DNA from: Cryptomeria japonica
Lineage: Eukaryota; Streptophyta; Pinopsida; Cupressales; Cupressaceae
DNA: 64,000 nt
Direction: 5' to 3'
Assembly: GCF_030272615.1 (NCBI RefSeq)
Contig: NC_081407.1
Coordinates: 438,061,230 to 438,125,229 of the forward strand
The notes beneath the pieces were generated by a model. It was given only the letters and a program-made list of their open reading frames with translations. It was not told the DNA's origin and did no database searches. Positions 1 through 12,090 of this stretch are shown piece by piece (positions within the stretch are counted from its first letter, which is position 1; each line of letters opens with the position of its first letter). Both the position numbers and the translations under genes were made by a program.

Positions 1-2275
1 AACTTGAGTATGAGCTGCAACTGAAAATACAAGATTAAGGATTTATGAAAAAACTTTCCATCTTTAGAAATTATGCGTTCATTCCTTATTTCTTGGTAAA
101 AGCTCTATAATTATCAACTATACATGCAACTGCTTGAACTGGAGGATTAGCTACATGCTTAACTCTAAATTTATATTTCTTCAAAACTTCATCTACATGC
201 ATTCTCCCCTCCTCTAACTACTTCATTGTGCCTACCACCTCCTGACACTGAGTAATCAGATATCTATACATGTCCATGAGGGTGATATCAAACTAGGCCG
301 AGGGTCCTAGGTGATGCGCCTCATATGCATCCCACTGATCCAAAACTTGTTGCTGCTCCATTATTCCTGTATTAGCTAATCCGAGCCCAAAAGGTCCTAG
401 CATATTCTTTACAAAACTCTCATACGACAAAATTTCCCTAAGGAGAGGGTCCCAAATCTCTATCATATCCTTCATATAATGACTGCAAGTTTTTGTAATT
501 GTCACCCCCTAAAAGGTCCTCCTCCATTACCGTCTCTTCCCCTAGCTACAATATCTTTTTCAAAATTTGGAGCTGTTTATTGAAAATGTTCGACTTTCAT
601 TCCCATTGCGTGGAACAAGAAGCCAAAGCTCTTCCTTCTTGTACCGCCTTGCGATATATCTCCATAGTATTTTGCAAAAATAATCTTATCTTGGTTGTAT
701 TTACTTGGGCCCATGACTTGGTTGTAGCGGCCACCTGTCTCACCTCCCTTAATGCTTTTACTTCTTCCTCTAGCAGCGATGAGGTAGAAGTCAAGTCATC
801 ATCTTTGCATGAGTCTAGGGGTTTGCTCATTTCAATTAATAGCTGCTTATATTACCCTAGTTATGCTTTGAGCTCCATGTTGGAAGTATTCTCCTTCTCT
901 ACACAACCTCTTACGACGCTCGTGGCTAACTCCAAAGTATCTAGCTCCCCCCACTTGGTTTGTTTGCCCAGATTTATCTAGGATATTTGATATTTGGGGG
1001 AAGCTTGTCCCTTAGCTTGGGATGAAACTGCAACATTTGCAATCACTTCACCAGAACCAGTTTTTGATAGAAGATGAACAATTTTCAGCTTCTTAACCTT
1101 TGGTGGCTCCTCGGTGATTACTTGTTGTAGAGTGACCTTAGGGAGCTCTTCTTTCCTCTTTTTCTTCCCAAAGGTAAACTCCAACCATTGCGGTATATCT
1201 TCATCTTTGTCACCTTGATGTGACACTATATCCATAGTCATAACATGGACCTCTGCCTACTCCTCTGCTTCATCTCTTACTTCTTCTTCTGTTTGCCCAG
1301 GGTCTTGAGGTGGGATAATTTGATGAGCTAGATTGGCTTGGAGAGCCTATTGTTTATGTAGCTCTCCTAGTTTCCCACTGACCTCCTCATTAAATGGTGT
1401 CTCTTTCCCACCTGCCTCTAATTCACCTTGCACAGCTTCTATATCCTTGAGGAGGTCCTCTTGATCTTGAGGGGTTAGCACTAGTCTTTCATTCGATAGG
1501 TCTTCTTCCTCATCCCCTTCCTACTTGCCTTCTAACGGCCGTTGTTGCTCAAGATCTTCTTCCTCCTTATCTGAATCTAACTTGATGTTTCTAACTTTTA
1601 TTCATTCAGTGCTAGACCTGAAGCCTTGCACTCCAGGCTACCCTGTGAGAATACTAGCCGGTGGTGGTATAGGGGAGTTGGTGCTTGGAGCATGTGTGGC
1701 ATCCGTTGAAGGTCGCTGAGTAGGTATATCCTCAGTAATTTCTATATCTTCCCCTTTCTCTTCGGTACCCTCTCCTGCAGTCTACCCTATAGCCGTCCTT
1801 GGTGGGAGAACTTTAGCAAGTGGTACCACTCCCAATCCATCGGTCACTCCCAGATCCATTGCCTTCTTTAACAATTCAGACTCCCTCATCTTTTCTTGGA
1901 GTTTCTTGATTAGTCCTCACTACTTTCTTGAGGTTTTTCCTCCTCATCTGGATCGGTGGACGTATTTTGCCTTGAGGCTGACCTTGTCTTCCGAGCGTAC
2001 TCCTTATGGCCCCTTGATTGAGGTTACCCTGAAGTGGACTCCTTTTTTTTTTTCCTTTGCGACACTGGGCCTTACCCTCTGGCCTAACCATTTCTTGGTC
2101 CCATTGATGACCACTTGAGAAAAATTTTCCATATTTGTGTCTTCACTAGCAGACCACTTTATTGGGGAGAGGGGCCTTTTATCTATCCCTGATTCCCTAT
2201 AAATTGGATCAAGTAAGTCCCCATCATCCCTAAGGTCTTTAGGGAGGTTAGTCTCAATCCCAAAATCTCTTACCT
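1..2275 (-). pseudogene. ORFx 3' half, copy A (retroelement-associated, function unknown)
   Basis: This is minus-strand coding sequence broken by many in-frame stops. Read through the stops, it encodes a basic Lys/Arg segment, then a long acidic Glu/Gln/Asp-rich segment (around 1250-1560), a short basic block with KKRKEELPK (around 1150), and a heptad-like helical region rich in Leu, Glu and Lys (around 250-850) that looks like a coiled coil. I do not recognise the family. The same sequence recurs at 4836-7157 with base substitutions and small indels, so this is one copy of a repeat. In copy A the upstream neighbour on the minus strand is a gag pseudogene, and the homology to copy B stops abruptly near 2275. 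It is probably a non-enzymatic structural or accessory protein of a retroelement, but that is inference from position only. Confidence 0.6.
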
Positions 2276-2282
2276 AGAGGAT

Positions 2283-3768
2283 TGATTATACCCTCCTGGA
2301 GGATTCATTTTTAGCTGGCTCAAGTCTGAAGTAACCTATGAGATCATTTTCTTTAAGGCTTCTACTTCAGCAGATATATGAGATCCTTGATTCTCAGGTG
2401 CCATGGTTGGAGGTTGGTTCGCTGAATTAGTATTATCAAATTGTTGATTTCCAATTTGTGCTTGACCAGCATATTGCGTTTGAGTGGGGGCGGTATTGGT
2501 ACCATTTTGCCAAGTCAACGCTTGGGCAGCTAACTACTGATTTGCCTAAGGTTGGGGTGCATAGATTAGCACAGGGTTCATCATTGGGGCACCTATAGGT
2601 AGAGACAAGGGTACACCTAGGAGTTGATTGTAGTTTCCTTGATTCACCCCTATAGGTAGATTATATCCGATCCCTCCTAGGGTTCGATTCAACTCATGAT
2701 TCATGCTAATTTCTAATTGAAGACTTTTTCCAAGGTGTCCCTTTGGTCTTGAGGAACACTCTTCTTAATAAACATAGCAGTCCAAGGGTCGATGGCTCTT
2801 AGATATGAGTCGATGGCTATGTTAGGCGCTACCTGGTAAGGATCTTGTAGCCTCTTGAATGCCCTTTGGAAGCTAGCATTAAAATTCGTTAATGGCTTAT
2901 TTGGTGCTTTCTTAAGAGAAGCAAACTGGTGGTATAGTGTCTCGGGGTCTACGTATACTCAGAATTGATCAATGAAGGCCTTCTCCAAGACGTCCCAGCC
3001 TGTGATAGAGTTTGCAAGTAAAGTTAAGTACCAATTGTATTCATTCTCCCCAAGTGAATATAGGAAGAGTCTACATACTTCATCTTGGTGTTCAATATGA
3101 TTATGAACGATCACATCTTTGAATGCTTCAATATGTTCATCAGTCGTTCATCCCCCTAAATAGTAAAATTTGCTACAAAATTTATTTGGGTTTCTAGGTA
3201 GGTCATGTATACCCCCTGGAATGGTTCCTAGTGGTGTGGTACCTTGGTTAAAATAGGCCATCGAAGGTGGTGATGGTGGACATTGAGTTACAAAAGGTGC
3301 AACGATAGGCTAAGGACTAGGAATCAGTTGATCTTCTACATTGAGTATGGATGATTGTACTAGTGAGGTTGTTGAGGTTTGTTTCTTAGCTTTGTTCCTC
3401 TTTCTCCTAGTGGCAGGTCTTAACTCTACTAAGTCGGATGGTGAAGAACCACTCCTAAGGACTCGGTGGAATCTCTCAAGAGAGAAAGATGATATGCGAT
3501 CCAGCTTAGTACCTCTATTCTCTAGTTGAGGAGGTGGTTGTGGATTTTCTTGTGGTTTCACCTGAGGATTAAGTTGTCTTTGTGCCTCTGCTTCTATACG
3601 TATAGCCTATTATCTCTCATTTTCCAAGACTTGTTGTGCTCATAACCAATCGTTATAATCTCTTGTACTGTCCCAAGCAAAGTCGTATAGTTGGGTAAGA
3701 ATGTCGTCCCATTCATTGTTGAGGTTAGGTTGGGTAAAGGGCATCAATCCATCTCTTGGAAGTACCAT
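2283..3768 (-). pseudogene. Ty3/gypsy-type gag pseudogene
   Basis: On the minus strand a frame beginning at an ATG at 3768-3766 reads into a retrotransposon gag domain (Retrotrans_gag family) at roughly 3130-2720. The recognisable signature is RLFLYSLGENEYNWY, then a conserved Trp in SITGWDVLEKAFIDQF, then LTNFNASFQRAFKRL. A Pro/Gln-rich stretch precedes it, and a Gln/Asn-rich low-complexity tail (around 2340-2520) follows it. Several in-frame stops interrupt the frame (for example after the FIDQF motif), so it cannot make full-length Gag. Gag proteins of this class package the element RNA in cytoplasmic particles. The gene lies just inside a PBS-like sequence and the LTR-like spacer at 3823-4835, the order expected of a minus-strand element. 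No protease or polymerase follows; ORFx copy A does, which suggests an internally deleted element. Confidence 0.7.
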
Positions 3769-3810
3769 ATGTCGTTAACCAGCAAGGGGATTAATCTAGG
3801 CCCTCCTTCT

Positions 3811-3822
3811 AGCGCCAATTTT
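3811..3822 (-). promoter_or_regulatory. candidate primer binding site next to LTR-like spacer
   Basis: On the minus strand the sequence immediately inside the LTR-like spacer reads AAATTGGCGCTAG, close to the ATTGGCGCC-type start common just inside gypsy LTRs in plants. It lies about 45 bases upstream of the gag start at 3768. The match is short and the tRNA is not identified. Confidence 0.35.
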
Positions 3823-4835
3823 TGTTGATGATTGTTTTGACACACCTGCCAACGGTCGGGTAGCCAATGTGAACACTCACCACCTCTCCTGAAAATAAAT
3901 TAATTTGGGAAAACTCACTACCCCAAGGTCTCTATAGTCGGTTCACAACGGTGATGGGCAGCCCAGTGGTTGATGTGGTTGTACCTGTAAAGGGGCTTCC
4001 AGGTTGGAACTAAATCTTGTTGGTTATGGATAACTGCACTTTCTTTCTTTTTGTGTTTTTATGGTTTAAGATTTTCTGGGAAATACAATGCGAAGTGTAA
4101 AGGGGAACAAGAAAATAACAATAAAAACCAATATAATAACAACTTAATGAACTACTCAATTAGTTCCCTGCAATCCAACAAATTATCAAATATTATCCAA
4201 GCTAGCATTCAACAACGGACCTCTAGAAAACCTGCAAAATCATCAATTTCACAATTTTGTGGAAATAAAATCATCAACAATATGGCCTATCACAATAATT
4301 CTCATACACCACTGACATGCGCAATATGATTCATAAAGTGATAAACAAAAAGATTAACCCACGTTGCTAACTCCAAATAATAGATGTTACCAAATTACAC
4401 ATAACAATTTGGTAGAATATAGATGTAGATCAGGCAATCTACAAGCTTCTTCTCATATTAATCTCAATGAATGTATAACAAAAATAACTCAAAATTCTTA
4501 ACAATCTGCAAAATATTCTAAAAATCTCTAAGTGGGCCACAAATCATCAATTTGGGACCCTCTTAATGGAATCTCTAATTGGACCTCAAATCATCAATTT
4601 GGGGACCCTTACAACTAAATCCAACTTCTCAATTTATAGAAGTTCTCTGCCCTATTATCTAGGAAATAACCCTACCCTAAATTAAGAACTGAAACTAGGA
4701 GTCATAGTTAACTTGCAAGCTTCTGCCTTGATACTCCACTTAACAACTATGAAATGGGGACTTCATGAGCACTACGAAGACCCTGCTGGGTGAGCCACAT
4801 TTTTGAAGTCATGCAGAATTTCTCTCAAAATTGGA
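3823..4835 (-). repeat. LTR-like non-coding spacer between two ORFx copies
   Basis: This AT-rich block has no coding potential and lies between the end of ORFx copy B and the start of gag on the minus strand. The plus-strand left edge is TGTTGATG and an exact inverted match CATCAACA occurs at 4272-4279, which could mark a 457-bp LTR. No convincing polypurine tract adjoins that end, so the true LTR could instead run to about 4835. The position (coding 3' end, spacer, PBS-like site, gag) is what a single LTR shared by two tandem elements would give. Confidence 0.4.
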
Positions 4836-7800
4836 ACTTGAGTAGGAGCTGCAGCTGAAAATACAAGATTAAGGATTTATGAAAAAGCTTTGCCATCTTC
4901 AGCAATTATGCATTTATTCCTTATTTCTTGGTAAAATCTCTATAATTATCAATTATACATGCAACTACTTGAATTGGAGGATAATCTACATGCTTAACTC
5001 TAAATTTATATTTCTTCAAAATTTCATCTGCATGTGCTCTCCCCTCCTCTAACTCCTTCACCGTGTATGCCACCTCCTGACACTAGGTAATCAAATATGT
5101 ATACATGTCCATGAGGGCAATATCAAACTAGGTCGAGATTCCTAGGTGTTGCACCTCATATGCATCCCACTTATCCAAAACTTGTTGCTGCTTCCTTTAT
5201 TCTTATATCAGCTAATCTGAGGCCAAAAGGTCCTAGCATATTCTTTACAAAACTCTCATACGACAAAATTTCCCTGAGGAGAGGGTCCCAAATCTCCGTC
5301 ATATCCTTGATATACTATTGAAGCATTTCAATCTTCAACTCCAATATGTATACATATGACTGCAAGTTTTTGTAACTGTCACCCCCTAAAAGGTCCTCCT
5401 TCATTATAGTCTCCTCCCCTAGCTGCAATATCTTTTTCAAAATTTGAAACTGTTTATTGAAAATGTTTGACTTTCCTTCCCATTGCATGGAACAAGAAGC
5501 CAAAGCTCTGCCTGCTTGTACCGCCTTGCGATATATCTCCACAGTATTTTGCAAAAATAATCTTATCTTGGTTGTATTTACTTAGGCCCATGACTTGGCT
5601 ACAGCGGCCACCTGTCTCACCTCCCTTAATGCTTTTACTTCTTCCTTTGCCAGCAATGAGGTAGAAGGCAGGTCATCAGCTATGCATGATTCTAGGGGTT
5701 TGCTCATTTCAATTAACAGTTTCTTATATTACCCTAGTTGTGCTTTGAGCTCCATGTTGGAAGTATGATCCTTCTCTGCATGCCCTCTGATGACACTCAT
5801 GGATAACTCCAAAGTATCTAGCTCCCCCCACTTGGTTTGTTTGCCCAGATTTATCTTGGAAATTTGATATTTGGGGAAAGCAAGTCCCTTAGCTTGGGAT
5901 GGAACTGCTACATCTGCAATCACTTCACCAGAAATAGTTTTTGATAGATGATGAACAATTTTTAGCTTCTCAACCTTTGGTGGCTCCTTGGTGATTACTT
6001 GTTGTAGAGTGACCTTAGGGAGCTCTTCTTTCCTCTTTTTCTTCCCAAAGGCAAACTCCAGCCATTGCAGTATATCTTCATCCTTGTCACCTTGATGTGA
6101 CACTATATCCGCAGTCATAACATGGACCTTTGCCTGCTCCTCTGCTTCATCTCTTACTTCTGCTTCTGTTTGCCCAGAGTCTTGAGGTGGGATAATTTGA
6201 TGGGCTACATTAGCTTGGAGAGCCTTTTGTTTATGTAGCTCTCCTAGTTTGCCACTAACCTCCTCATTAAATGTTGTCTCTTTCCCACCTGCCTCTATTT
6301 CACCTTGCCCGGCTACTATATCCTTGAGGAGGTCCTCTTGATCTTGAGGGTTTAGCACTAGTCTTTCATTCAATAGGTCTTATGCCTCATCCCCTTCCTG
6401 CTCACCTTCTAACGGTCATTGTTGCTCAAGATCTTCTTCCTCCTGATCTGAATCTAACTCGATGTTTCTAACTTTTATTCCTTCAGTGGTAGACGTGAAG
6501 CCTTGCACTCTAGGTTGTCTTGTGGGAATACTAGCTGGTGGTGGTACAGGGGCATTGGTGCTTGGAGCATGTGTGGCATCCATTGAAGGTGGCTAAGTAG
6601 GTATATCCTCAGTAATTTCTATATCTTCCTCTTTCTCTTCAGTACCCTCTCCTACAGTCTACCCTATAGCTGTCATTGGTGGGAGAACTTTGGCAAGTGG
6701 TACCATTCCCAATCCATCTATCACTCCCAGGTCTACTGCCTTCTTTAACAATTCAGACTCCCTCATCTTTTCTTGGATTTTCTTGATTAAGTCCTTAGTA
6801 CTTTCTCAAGGTTTGTCCTCCTCATCTAGATCGGTGGACATTTTTCCTTGAGGCTGACCTTGTCTTCTGAGCGTACTCCTTATGGCCCCTTGATTAAGTT
6901 ACCCTTGAAGTGGACTCCTTCTGTTTCACCTTTGAGACACTGGACCTTACCCTCTGGCCTAACCATTTCTTGGTCCTATTGATGACCACTTGAGAAACCT
7001 TTTCCATATTTGTGTCTTCACTTGCAGACCACTTTCACTTTATTGGGGAGAGGGGCCTTTTATCTATCCCTGATTCCCTATAAACTAGATCAAGTAAGTC
7101 CCCATCATCCCTAAGGTCCTTAGGGAGGTTAGTCTCAATCCTAAAATCTCTTACCTATGGCACAGATAACCTATTATAGCTATTCCCCCTAACCTCAAAA
7201 TTGTCTTGCAGGTTGGCCCAAAAGTCCTCCAAGCTAGGCTTGTGCCCCTCATATGCCTTAGGCATAGCTTGTATAAGTTTCCCGTAGGGATCATAAAACT
7301 CCCTAGTATGATCATACTCCTTCAAGTTCAAATCTTGAAGCTCTTGTTCTGCCAATTTTGCTACTTGTATCTTAGAACATGCAAAGTACCCAATAGATAC
7401 TGAGAAATCGATACGTGCTTTGTGTTTTGATGACAAAAGTGACTGGAGGCCCACAAGCTTCCTTACATACTCTAGTAAAATTATCATATCATTGCAATAT
7501 CGGGGAAGCAACATTGGGTTCCCTGTGAATCCGCTAACCCTAATGTAAGTGGAGCGTGGATGTTGGATGAACCAACATGCCCACTCTTGGATGATAGCCA
7601 TAGCCTCTGGGCTAATCTGATATCCTGCATTTCCTATTAATTTGATTATTATTGGGAAAACGAAGGCATCATTAACTCTCTTAAAATGAGTCTTTGTATT
7701 GGCTAGAGTAAGCTGGGAATAATACTCCCATACCTTCTTTTGTCCTTCCTCCTCTCCCAATTGACCTTCTACCTGTAACCTTGGAAACTTTCCAACTCTA

Positions 7801-7862
7801 GCAGCTACCTAGATGACGTATGATGTGAAAAAGAACTTTTGGGTATGCTGAACTTCTTTCAT
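4836..7862 (-). pseudogene. ORFx copy B, longer copy (retroelement-associated, function unknown)
   Basis: This is the longer copy of the unrecognised gene. Minus-strand coding begins at an ATG at 7862-7860 (directly preceded by an in-frame TAG) and has a stop near 7812. It then stays open for 201 codons (7760-7155), encoding a globular, Tyr/Phe-rich N-terminal domain with the segments FVFPIIIKLIGNAGYQISPE and YIRVSGFTGNPMLLPRYCND. After a stop it continues into the acidic and coiled-coil part shared with copy A; the longest open piece there is 214 codons (6373-5729). The last recognisable coding is near 4836. Length read through stops would be about 1000 residues. The N-terminal domain is absent from copy A. 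I cannot assign a family. Association with gag and an LTR suggests an extra retroelement ORF rather than a host gene, but a captured host gene is possible. Confidence 0.55.
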
Positions 7863-8177
7863 CTATTTGCAGGCAGATATTGTTAAAGAGGATCTGTGGC
7901 CAATCAAAGTATTGTTTCCCTATTAAAATAGTGCTCATGAATTGGAACATCGAGGGATGAAATGCTTACAATCTAGCTTGCCAAAGGCCCTGCTAAGCAT
8001 AATGATTAAGTCTCTTTGGGGTTCTTTGAAATCCGCCCTCAGGATCTCTATTGCCTTGAGACCTATCTCTCTTTCTTCTTCCAACCAGTTTGTATTCATG
8101 TGCCTCTTACTCCTGGTTGCTCATGTCTCTCTCTATGTTCTCCTTTACGTGAATATGAGCATAAGTTCATACTCATG
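7863..8177 (+). other. unassigned, possible 3' end of a plus-strand gypsy element
   Basis: No intact gene is seen. The stretch ends in a purine-rich tract that looks like the polypurine tract of a plus-strand LTR element, so it may be a decayed pol 3' end. I could not recognise a protein motif in it. Confidence 0.25.
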
Positions 8178-8193
8178 CTAAAGTGGGGGCTAA
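8178..8193 (+). promoter_or_regulatory. candidate polypurine tract
   Basis: The sequence CTAAAGTGGGGGCTAAA is directly followed by TGTAATGTTG, the arrangement of polypurine tract then LTR start that is common in plant gypsy elements. No matching downstream LTR end was identified, so the call rests on this tract alone. Confidence 0.4.
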
Positions 8194-10652
8194 ATGTAAT
8201 GTTGTAAATAGTAACCCTATACAATTTAACACTCCTTTTTGTGTCATTGCCTTAGTGTGTTTCTTGTTGGCTCTTTTTCAAGCCTATTTTTGGCCTTTGG
8301 ATTGTAAAACTATCATCATATGATCACATGGTGATCTGGGTCTCTGTCCTAAGCCTAAGTGCACTTGAACCACCTTCGATTCACCATGTTTTGGGTGGAA
8401 AAGGGTGTTAGGCATCCTTGTTTCCTCATATTGGGCCCATTTTTTAATATGTTGGTGCCTCATTTCCCACTAGTTGACCGCCAATCCCGATATTTCAATA
8501 TGACCATTGGAGGTCAGCCTAATTTATGAAATACCTTGGGAACCCTACATAAGAGAATCTTTTAAATTTATTTTCACATCCCCACATCACACACATCCAT
8601 CCACAAGCATCAAGGTGACATCACTTTATCCCACCATATCCTTCAATTACTCTTCATATTTGAGCATTATGGAGCAACAAGTTGTAGCAACCTTCACACA
8701 AGCATGTGTTCACGATAGATCCTTTTTATGTCTTGTCATGTCATGTTATTTCATCAACACTTGTGGGTCATATTCAAAGAGAATTGTATCATTATCATCA
8801 AAATCAGCAAGGTTGAGATATAATATTACAGATCCAATGTTTTACTTTAGAGATTTCCTTTTCAATTATTTCATTAAGGCTTAATTCCAAACCTAGGGTT
8901 TGACCTAGGCAAACCCTTATCAACCCAACAACTTTTTCCCTCTTGTGTGTGTAGGTGATAGGATAAAAAAACAACAAATATAGATTTGAAAAGAGAAGAT
9001 TAAGACACACAGGACCTGATTTTGAAGGAGTAAAAACACTGGGACAAGGTGTCCGACAATTTTCCAATGAAATTATAGAGAGATACTTAGAATGACGTCC
9101 TGATTCTAAAACAGTTTTGACGATTTTGGGACAAGGACGCCTAGCGTCTTTGTCCAAATTTTTTAGCTCAAATTTCAGCCATGGGTTCCTCTTTTCTTCC
9201 CATTTTTAGATCTATACTCAATGTCTACATATATGTTTCAAAATTGTTTGTGCATGTTGATTACTTCGAAATCTCTTTCATTAGCCCTAATTCACATTAT
9301 CAAATTCAATTTCAACTCAAACAAAGAGAATAAAGAAGTCAAATTTGTGCTCAACACTTCTCAATTTATTCAGGGTTGAGTCTATTGACTCTTCTTTCCC
9401 CTTAATGCAATATGGTGGAAAGTACGTCTTGTTCCTAGTTCATATTAGACAAGTGAACCCTCATTTTCCACTCTAACACAATGTGTTATTGTGATTTGTT
9501 ATTTTTTACTCTTTTATTCTACATTATAACTCATATTTTTTATTGCTCGGGTTTGCCTAAACTCTAACAAAATCATGTACTCTCTAATGTGGTAAGTGAT
9601 TCTAGAGTTCTAGAAGGTGTGAGAAAAGAATTAGCATTTCCTCCACCTATGTTTGGACCATGTGTTCTAGAAGATGTTGACTCAAACTACTTAAAACATT
9701 ATGTGCACCAACTATCTCATCCAAAGGATTTATCTAAGCATCAATAGAATTAGAAGCCACTTGTGTCCCAATTCTTACATTTTTTCTTTTCCATCAAAAA
9801 TTGTCTTGTTGGAGTTATTAGGACATTCAATTTTCTTGAGAAATCCTTAGGCCTTTTCTACTATGCCTTTTCCTAAAATCTTAAATCCTTTTGAGTTTTG
9901 TAGTTTTCCTAATCTCATAAAGACTAATTTATCTTATATAATCATGTAAGTGATACAATTAAAGCCCTTAAGGGTTATGTTTTTGTAGGCCCCTTGTCTT
10001 ATTCACCAATGTGTGCCTATATTTATTGTTTGCTTTTGTAAAGCTTCCAACTTGTAGGCATTTATTAACTTGTGCAATGCTCTTACTAGTAAATTATGCT
10101 ATCTATTTGCACAGTGGCATCCAATTTAAAGGTAGAACCATGATTTCAACACCCTATGAGTCATTTTCATTTCCACAAATATGTATGCATTTATTCAGTT
10201 ACTACACTTGCTACCAAGTCCACCATTATAGCTTGATTTGAATTATGGCATTTCAAATATGTACTTCTTGATCGAATGAAGAAGATAAAATGTTGCAAAA
10301 ATCATTGTAGACACACTTTTTTATTGTTTTACTGAACTATGATATGGGTTGTCATCAATACAATTGGTCAATTTGAATTGCAAGAGAAAATGTAGATTGT
10401 CATGAGCTTTTTAGGTGGTCATTTCCTCATTTTCTATATGTAGGAGCTCTAGTTTTAATCGAGGGGTTGGTCATTTTCATTTGCAACGGACTTCTATAAG
10501 TATAGTATTTTCTTAAGGTTTCACCATTAAATATTGTGTTTTCAAGGGTATAGTGGGTTTTGAAGCATCTAAAAGTCAACAACTTGTTGGCAATATTGCA
10601 TTATAACATACAATGAAAGATTGTTAGCATTTCATAAGGATATTGAGAAGGT
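8194..10652 (+). other. probable decayed gypsy LTR and unassigned non-coding sequence
   Basis: If the tract just upstream is a polypurine tract, an LTR begins at TGTAATGTTG here. A short CCCTACATAAGAGA segment near 8540 could be a promoter region. The rest is AT-rich, carries no credible long frame, and shows no protein family I recognise. The right boundary of the LTR could not be set. Confidence 0.3.
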
Positions 10653-12090
10653 TGTTGATGATTATGGATATAACTGATTAAGGATGTTTACTGTCTTGAT
10701 ATTATTATTTTGTCATTGATGTCAAGAAATTGATTTTCTAATTCAGTATGATGTTGCCATATCTTGAGAAGTATGATTTAAAGAATAAAGATGTCAGTGA
10801 AAGACACAGGAAAGATTATGATGAATAAGGGGATGAATAAGGTATTCAATGGGCAACTATTACTGAGTCAAACAATGATGAGATCATGATGTTTTAGATT
10901 GTTTTAACATCATACATATGTTGTAAATTATAAAGTTTAATTCTATACTTTGTTATCAAGCAAAGAACCTAGTCGGTAAACCCTAAGGAACCTAGTTGGT
11001 AAACCCTAAGGTTATCGCTATCGGTTAATGAAGGCGGAATGTCTACCGAGTGAAGTTTAGTATTCACCGAGTTATTACCGAATTGTAACCGAACTATAAC
11101 AAAATGCATTAAATGTTTGCATGCATTATTTAATGAAGGAAGCTGATGAGCTGGAACTGGTTGAATGATTGGTATGTCGTTAATATAGTTTGTTAAGAAT
11201 CTAAGGCAATGGGAAGTTGGCATGAAGATCTACAGTGCAGATTGAACCACAATACCCTGGCACAAGTTCCAAGACTAATATGCAAGTTCCAAGGCGCGGT
11301 AAAATGTTTTCAGATCGAAAGATGCATTTAACGTGGACAAGATTGAAGATCTGATGGCTATGATTGATCATGGGAAATGTGATCAAGGAGATTAAGTGGT
11401 TACCTAATTGTTTATAAATAGGAAACTATTGATAAACAATGTATGTGGGCAAGTGTATGCACAGGGACGCTACATAGTGATTACCGAGCACAGAATCTTG
11501 AAGACCTGTTTGAATAACAGAGTATAGAAGCCCAGCAGATAGACAAGATTAGTTCTATGTCTAGATTGTATTGAAAAAATATGAATCTACTTTAGCATTT
11601 TAGATGTGAAGTTGCAGATAGATTTTTATTACTGTTATTTTGTGAAAGTGATAGAAAATCTCTTAACCGAGTGGACTTAACAGTCTTATTTGTAAAACCC
11701 TCTAGCAAGGTGACATTCTGATTGAGTGTTTGAAATCCTTTAACAAGGTCACTTCTAACAAGGTGAAGATCCTAACAGATCTGAGGGAAATCCCTTAACC
11801 GGGTCACATCTAGCAATGTGTTTGTAATCTTTAACAAGATTTGCTTTTAACCAAGCATACTCTAGAAGAGTATATTTCTTAGTGGTTCTGAAATCCCACA
11901 GTGGTTTTTTCCTATTTGGGTTTCCACGTTAAATCTGGTGTTATGAGGTTTATGATGTTTATATGCTTTTGAGTTTGCATGTTCAACAGTTTTGGTTATA
12001 TTACTGATATATATGTTACCGAGGTTGAATCTGATGTTTTTATGGAAGATTAAGTTTGTATGATTCACGCCCCCCCCCCCCCAACTCTCA
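10653..12090 (+). repeat. solo LTR, copia type
   Basis: The block starts at TGTTGATGATTATGG, contains the TTGTCATTGATGTCAA motif also found near the start of the copia LTRs at 35936 and 43930, and ends ATTCACG plus a C homopolymer plus AACTCTCA, like the ATTCACCCCCCC endings of those LTRs. Between them lie a TATA box (11413-11420), many TTAAC-type motifs (11660-11860) and the CAGTGGTTTTT..GGGTTTCCACGT segment shared with both copia LTRs. No internal element region adjoins it, so it is a solo LTR. I found no clear target-site duplication, and the ends may be off by several bases. Confidence 0.65.
11413..11420 (+). promoter_or_regulatory. TATA box of solo LTR
   Basis: TATAAATA lies about 760 bases into the LTR, in the U3-to-R position comparable to the TATA boxes of the other copia LTRs in the window. 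Confidence 0.5.

Noticed and set aside
3823-4279. TGTTGATG..CATCAACA as definite ends of a 457-bp LTR
   Set aside because: The 8-bp inverted match is exact, but no polypurine tract adjoins the expected end and no second LTR is in the window, so it is noted only as a possibility.
8804-9157. 117-codon minus-strand frame near 9000
   Set aside because: No recognisable motif, no promoter or splice context, and it lies in probable LTR sequence.
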